Origin: Trichinella spiralis
Taxonomy: Eukaryota > Nematoda > Enoplea > Trichinellida > Trichinellidae
Direction of reading: 5' to 3'
DNA length: 64,000 nucleotides
Assembly: GCA_000181795.3 (NCBI GenBank)
Contig: CM012954.1
Coordinates: forward strand, 7,623,413 to 7,687,412
Position 1 is the first letter of the stretch. The number at the start of each line of letters is the position of its first letter. Of this stretch, positions 61,237 to 64,000 are shown piece after piece. The notes below the pieces were generated by a model. That model did no database searches and was not told the DNA's origin. It saw only the letters and a program-made list of their open reading frames with translations. A program made the translations under genes and the position numbers.

Positions 61237-62994
61237 ATGGAGAACAGTATTTGTCGTCAAAAGAGTTCAGAAAAAGATGATGGTGCATACTTTCATCAAA
61301 CTAATGAGCAGGTGAAACATTTTTACATTTATGAGCATTCAATCAAGTTGTGATTTAATGAAAAAATGCATGCGCTTAAAAAAATACTCTTATATTATGT
61401 CTTTTAATTTGATTTTTGTAAATGTAGTATGAATGATTTATATTACTTCTAAGTTTCAGAAAAAAATGTTATTTTCACTCATTGTGGGTTTAAATTTTTA
61501 AGAATGGTCGAAATTTCAATAAGGCAAATAGCCTGTTGTCACAAGCAGAATGTGCGGTTTTGAAAATGTCTGAACCAATGCCATGCAATGCTGTTCCTGT
61601 GCATGGTTACGATTTCAACGTTAAGCTGAACGATTATTCAGAATTGTTCAACTCTTTCGCTACTACGGGTTTTCAGGCGAAGAGCTTTTCAGATTCTGTC
61701 ATTCAGATAAATAAAATGGTATATACTCACTACAAATGTAAATGAACGTGAGTTTTATTCAAAATATGATTGCAGTTGGACGAAAAAAAATCAATTCCTG
61801 AATTTGAAGATCCATCGTTGAGTGAATTTGAATTTCCAAATTTTTTTCGTCCCAAAACAGGATGTACAATATTTTTGGCTTACACGTCCAATATGATATC
61901 ATCTGGCCTGCGAGAAGTGATTCGTTTCTTAGTAGAGCATAACATGGTAAGTTTTATTTTTCTGTTTTCGTTTTTTGAATTTCAACCAAATTAAGTTTTA
62001 ATTGTGAAATTCAGATTAATTTTGCAATTGTTTATTAATTGCCATTCTCAGGTTGATTGCTTGGTGACGAGCGCAGGCGGCATAGAGGAAGATTTAATAA
62101 AATGTTTGGCGCCAACATATTTGGGTGATTTTCGACTTGACGGCGCGCAGTTGCGGCAGAAGGGCTTCAATCGTATTGGAGATTTGTTGATTCCAAATCG
62201 AAATTATTGTCTTTTTGAAGATTGGTTGATGCCTATTTTAGACAAACTTGTCGAAGAGCAGACAACACAGGTTGAATAAATTATCAGCAGCTAGCTGCTT
62301 TGAAGTATGCGGATTGTGAATTTATTATTTCATTTGTATTTAGAATGTAAGCTGGACTCCTCATAAACTAATTTACAGATTAGGGCAGGAAATCAATTGT
62401 TCACAGTCCATTTACTACTGGGCAGCAAAAAACAAAATTCCAGTGTTTTGTCCAGGTATCACTGACGGATCTCTGGGCGATATGTTGTATTTTCATTCCA
62501 TTCATCGTTCTCCATTGAAATTGGATATTGTAGAAGGTATGTTCTTTTTGAGTATTCTTGAGTAAGCGTTCTTGAATTTCTTTTACAATTCTTGTAGACG
62601 TTCGTCTGATTAACGATATGGCAGTCAAGTCCGTCAAAACAGGGATGATAATACTCGGAGCTGGACTGATAAAGCATCACGTTTGCAATGCCAATTTGAT
62701 GGTTCAGTTTATTAATATTCAAAACAAACGCAGTGTTTGTTGATTTATTAATGGGGATTGCTTTTATTTTAGCGAAACGGAGCAAACTATTCCGTTTTTG
62801 TGAACACTGCTCAAGAATATGATGGTTCGGATGCGGGTGCTCTTCCAGATGAGGCTGTTTCTTGGGGAAAAATACGCAGCGATGCCAAGCCTGTCAAATT
62901 GTTTTGCGATGCTACAATAGCATTTCCATTACTTGTATCACAGACATTTTTGCAACATCATCAGCAAGCCACTGCAAAATCTCTTTCTCAATAG
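61237..62994 (+). CDS. DHPS: Deoxyhypusine synthase
   Basis: Cytosolic NAD-dependent enzyme that transfers the aminobutyl group of spermidine to one lysine of eIF5A, the first step of hypusine formation. Exons: 61237-61311, 61503-61718, 61776-61946, 62052-62270, 62344-62536, 62598-62701, 62773-62994; phases close to 399 residues (human 369). The extra length is a polar N-terminal leader of about 50 residues. Family segments: '[16 protein letters not shown]', '[19 protein letters not shown]', '[20 protein letters not shown]', '[19 protein letters not shown]', '[19 protein letters not shown]', '[19 protein letters not shown]', '[20 protein letters not shown]', '[20 protein letters not shown]' and the active-site Lys directly after in 'WGKIRSD'. 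The first exon is inferred because it joins exon 2 in phase 0; translation could instead begin at an internal ATG near 61566. Confidence 0.96.
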
Positions 62995-64000
62995 GTCTCA
63001 ATAATGTTCTTTTATATCCAATTCACATTAGTTTGACAAAATTACACTATAATTGTTTTCATTCAGGTGGCATAAACTTATCTGAATTAAAGCCGCAAAA
63101 ATTTCGAAATGCTCATACAAAATTATGGGAAAATGTAATACTGCTGTGATCTGTTATGTAATTTTAATTCCTTTCATTATTAAAAACAATATTATTGTTA
63201 CTTTATTCCATTGGAAAAGCATTACACTTGAGACACTTGAAAGAAAGCATGAAAACAGTTACAATTCAAGAGTGAATATATAAAATTCAATAATAGAATT
63301 ACATAATATGCATAATAATAGAATAATTCATAATTTCATAAAAGAAAATGATTTTCAAATTTTGGCGGGAACTTTACGGTAATCGTTTCCATTTATATAG
63401 GTCATTTTTGAATTTTCAAATCGCTGTCATTGGTTGAATTTGCTAGTTTGTCTGCTGTCAGTCTACCGTATTCTTTCAATGTGTTCCTGTATGTCATCAT
63501 TGTATAATCAATGTGTATTTTATGTGATTTTATTGTACGTATTCATTTGCATTCTAATATTTAAAATCAAAATATTAATAAATAATTTGGAATGAATGTC
63601 AACGATAAAAAATGTTTCTTGAAATCATCGCCTTAGCATTCACATTTAAACATTCCCCTGTACTATTGTTTCAGTTAAGTAAATAGAACGCGATGAAAAA
63701 TTATCAGTAGGAGAGCATGTAAATTTGCATACGAGCTCATTATTGTTTGCTTTGTGACCTTATTTGAAATAATTTCAGATTGACGCCATGAGTGACGTGG
63801 TGCGTTTTGATATTCAAATGCGTCTAAAATACAATTTCCAATGCCAACTCAGTCGTTCGTTGTTTTTTCATTTTTATTTTTCAAATCAACACTAAAAGAA
63901 GATCAGAATTGAACAATGAGAAGCGACTGCGTTTGGTAAGTGGGCCAATTATTTTGGGTATATAAACACAATTATAAAAATTGTACAATTGAAAACAAAA
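62995..64000. other. 3' flank of DHPS and start of an unseen next gene
   Basis: AT-rich to about 63370, then a more mixed stretch around 63370-63500 and 63770-63935. A tiny open segment, ATG at 63916 followed by a strong GTAAGTG donor at 63936, could be the first coding exon of a plus-strand gene that continues past the window. That is only a suggestion. Confidence 0.3.

Overview
The window looks like a piece of an AT-rich nematode nuclear chromosome. The evidence is a patched-related (PTR/RND) membrane protein, many short introns of about 45-100 bases, and compact runs of housekeeping genes. About one intron in ten ends in AAG or GAG rather than the uniform TTTTCAG of Caenorhabditis, which fits a clade I (Trichinella/Trichuris-like) worm better than a rhabditid. 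That placement is inference; no marker gene here settles it. I found no retrovirus-like, Polinton-like or other transposon coding sequence, no CRISPR array and no convincing tRNA or rRNA gene.

Layout. 0.6-7.9 kb: a PTR protein (+) convergent with a uridine-cytidine kinase-like UCKL1 gene (-). 7.9-13.6 kb: mostly gene-free, ending in a GC-richer promoter-like stretch with CCAAT boxes, a perfect inverted repeat and a CAGT microsatellite. 13.65-15.9 kb: an intronless 741-residue LRR-Ig-FN3 single-pass receptor of the LRRN type. 15.9-21.8 kb: gene-poor, with one unrecognised 120-residue ORF. 21.8-26.6 kb: ZNF207/BuGZ and the splicing factor U2AF1, both on the minus strand. 27.4-31.6 kb: Bicaudal-C (+) facing a divergent eIF2B delta (-). 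32.5-36.7 kb: RFT1 and proteasome subunit beta-1 (PSMB6), both +. 36.8-42.2 kb: a tight minus-strand head-to-tail run NPRL3-UXT-EMC3-NME5. 43.3-50.0 kb: a plus-strand run CPT2-NDUFAF3-CYB561D-like. 50.2-51.5 kb: an unusual small Ser/Thr kinase (-). 51.5-61.2 kb: a long AT-rich gene desert. 61.2-63.0 kb: deoxyhypusine synthase (+).

Most genes are conserved eukaryotic housekeeping genes: splicing, translation control, ER glycosylation and membrane insertion, proteasome, TORC1 regulation, mitochondrial beta-oxidation and complex I assembly. I built exon models by following GT-AG junctions and reading phase against remembered family sequences. They close in frame for every multi-exon gene described as complete except NPRL3, where only the outer exons were traced. 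The PTR gene lacks its 5' exon(s).

No clearly new biological system is visible. The points most worth a second look are the eIF2B delta that lacks motifs conserved in its family, the Bicaudal-C lacking its first KH module, a motile-cilium-type NME5 in an apparent nematode, the two possible operon-like runs, the GC-rich intronless LRR gene with its promoter palindrome, the hydrophobic-tailed kinase, and the orphan ORF.
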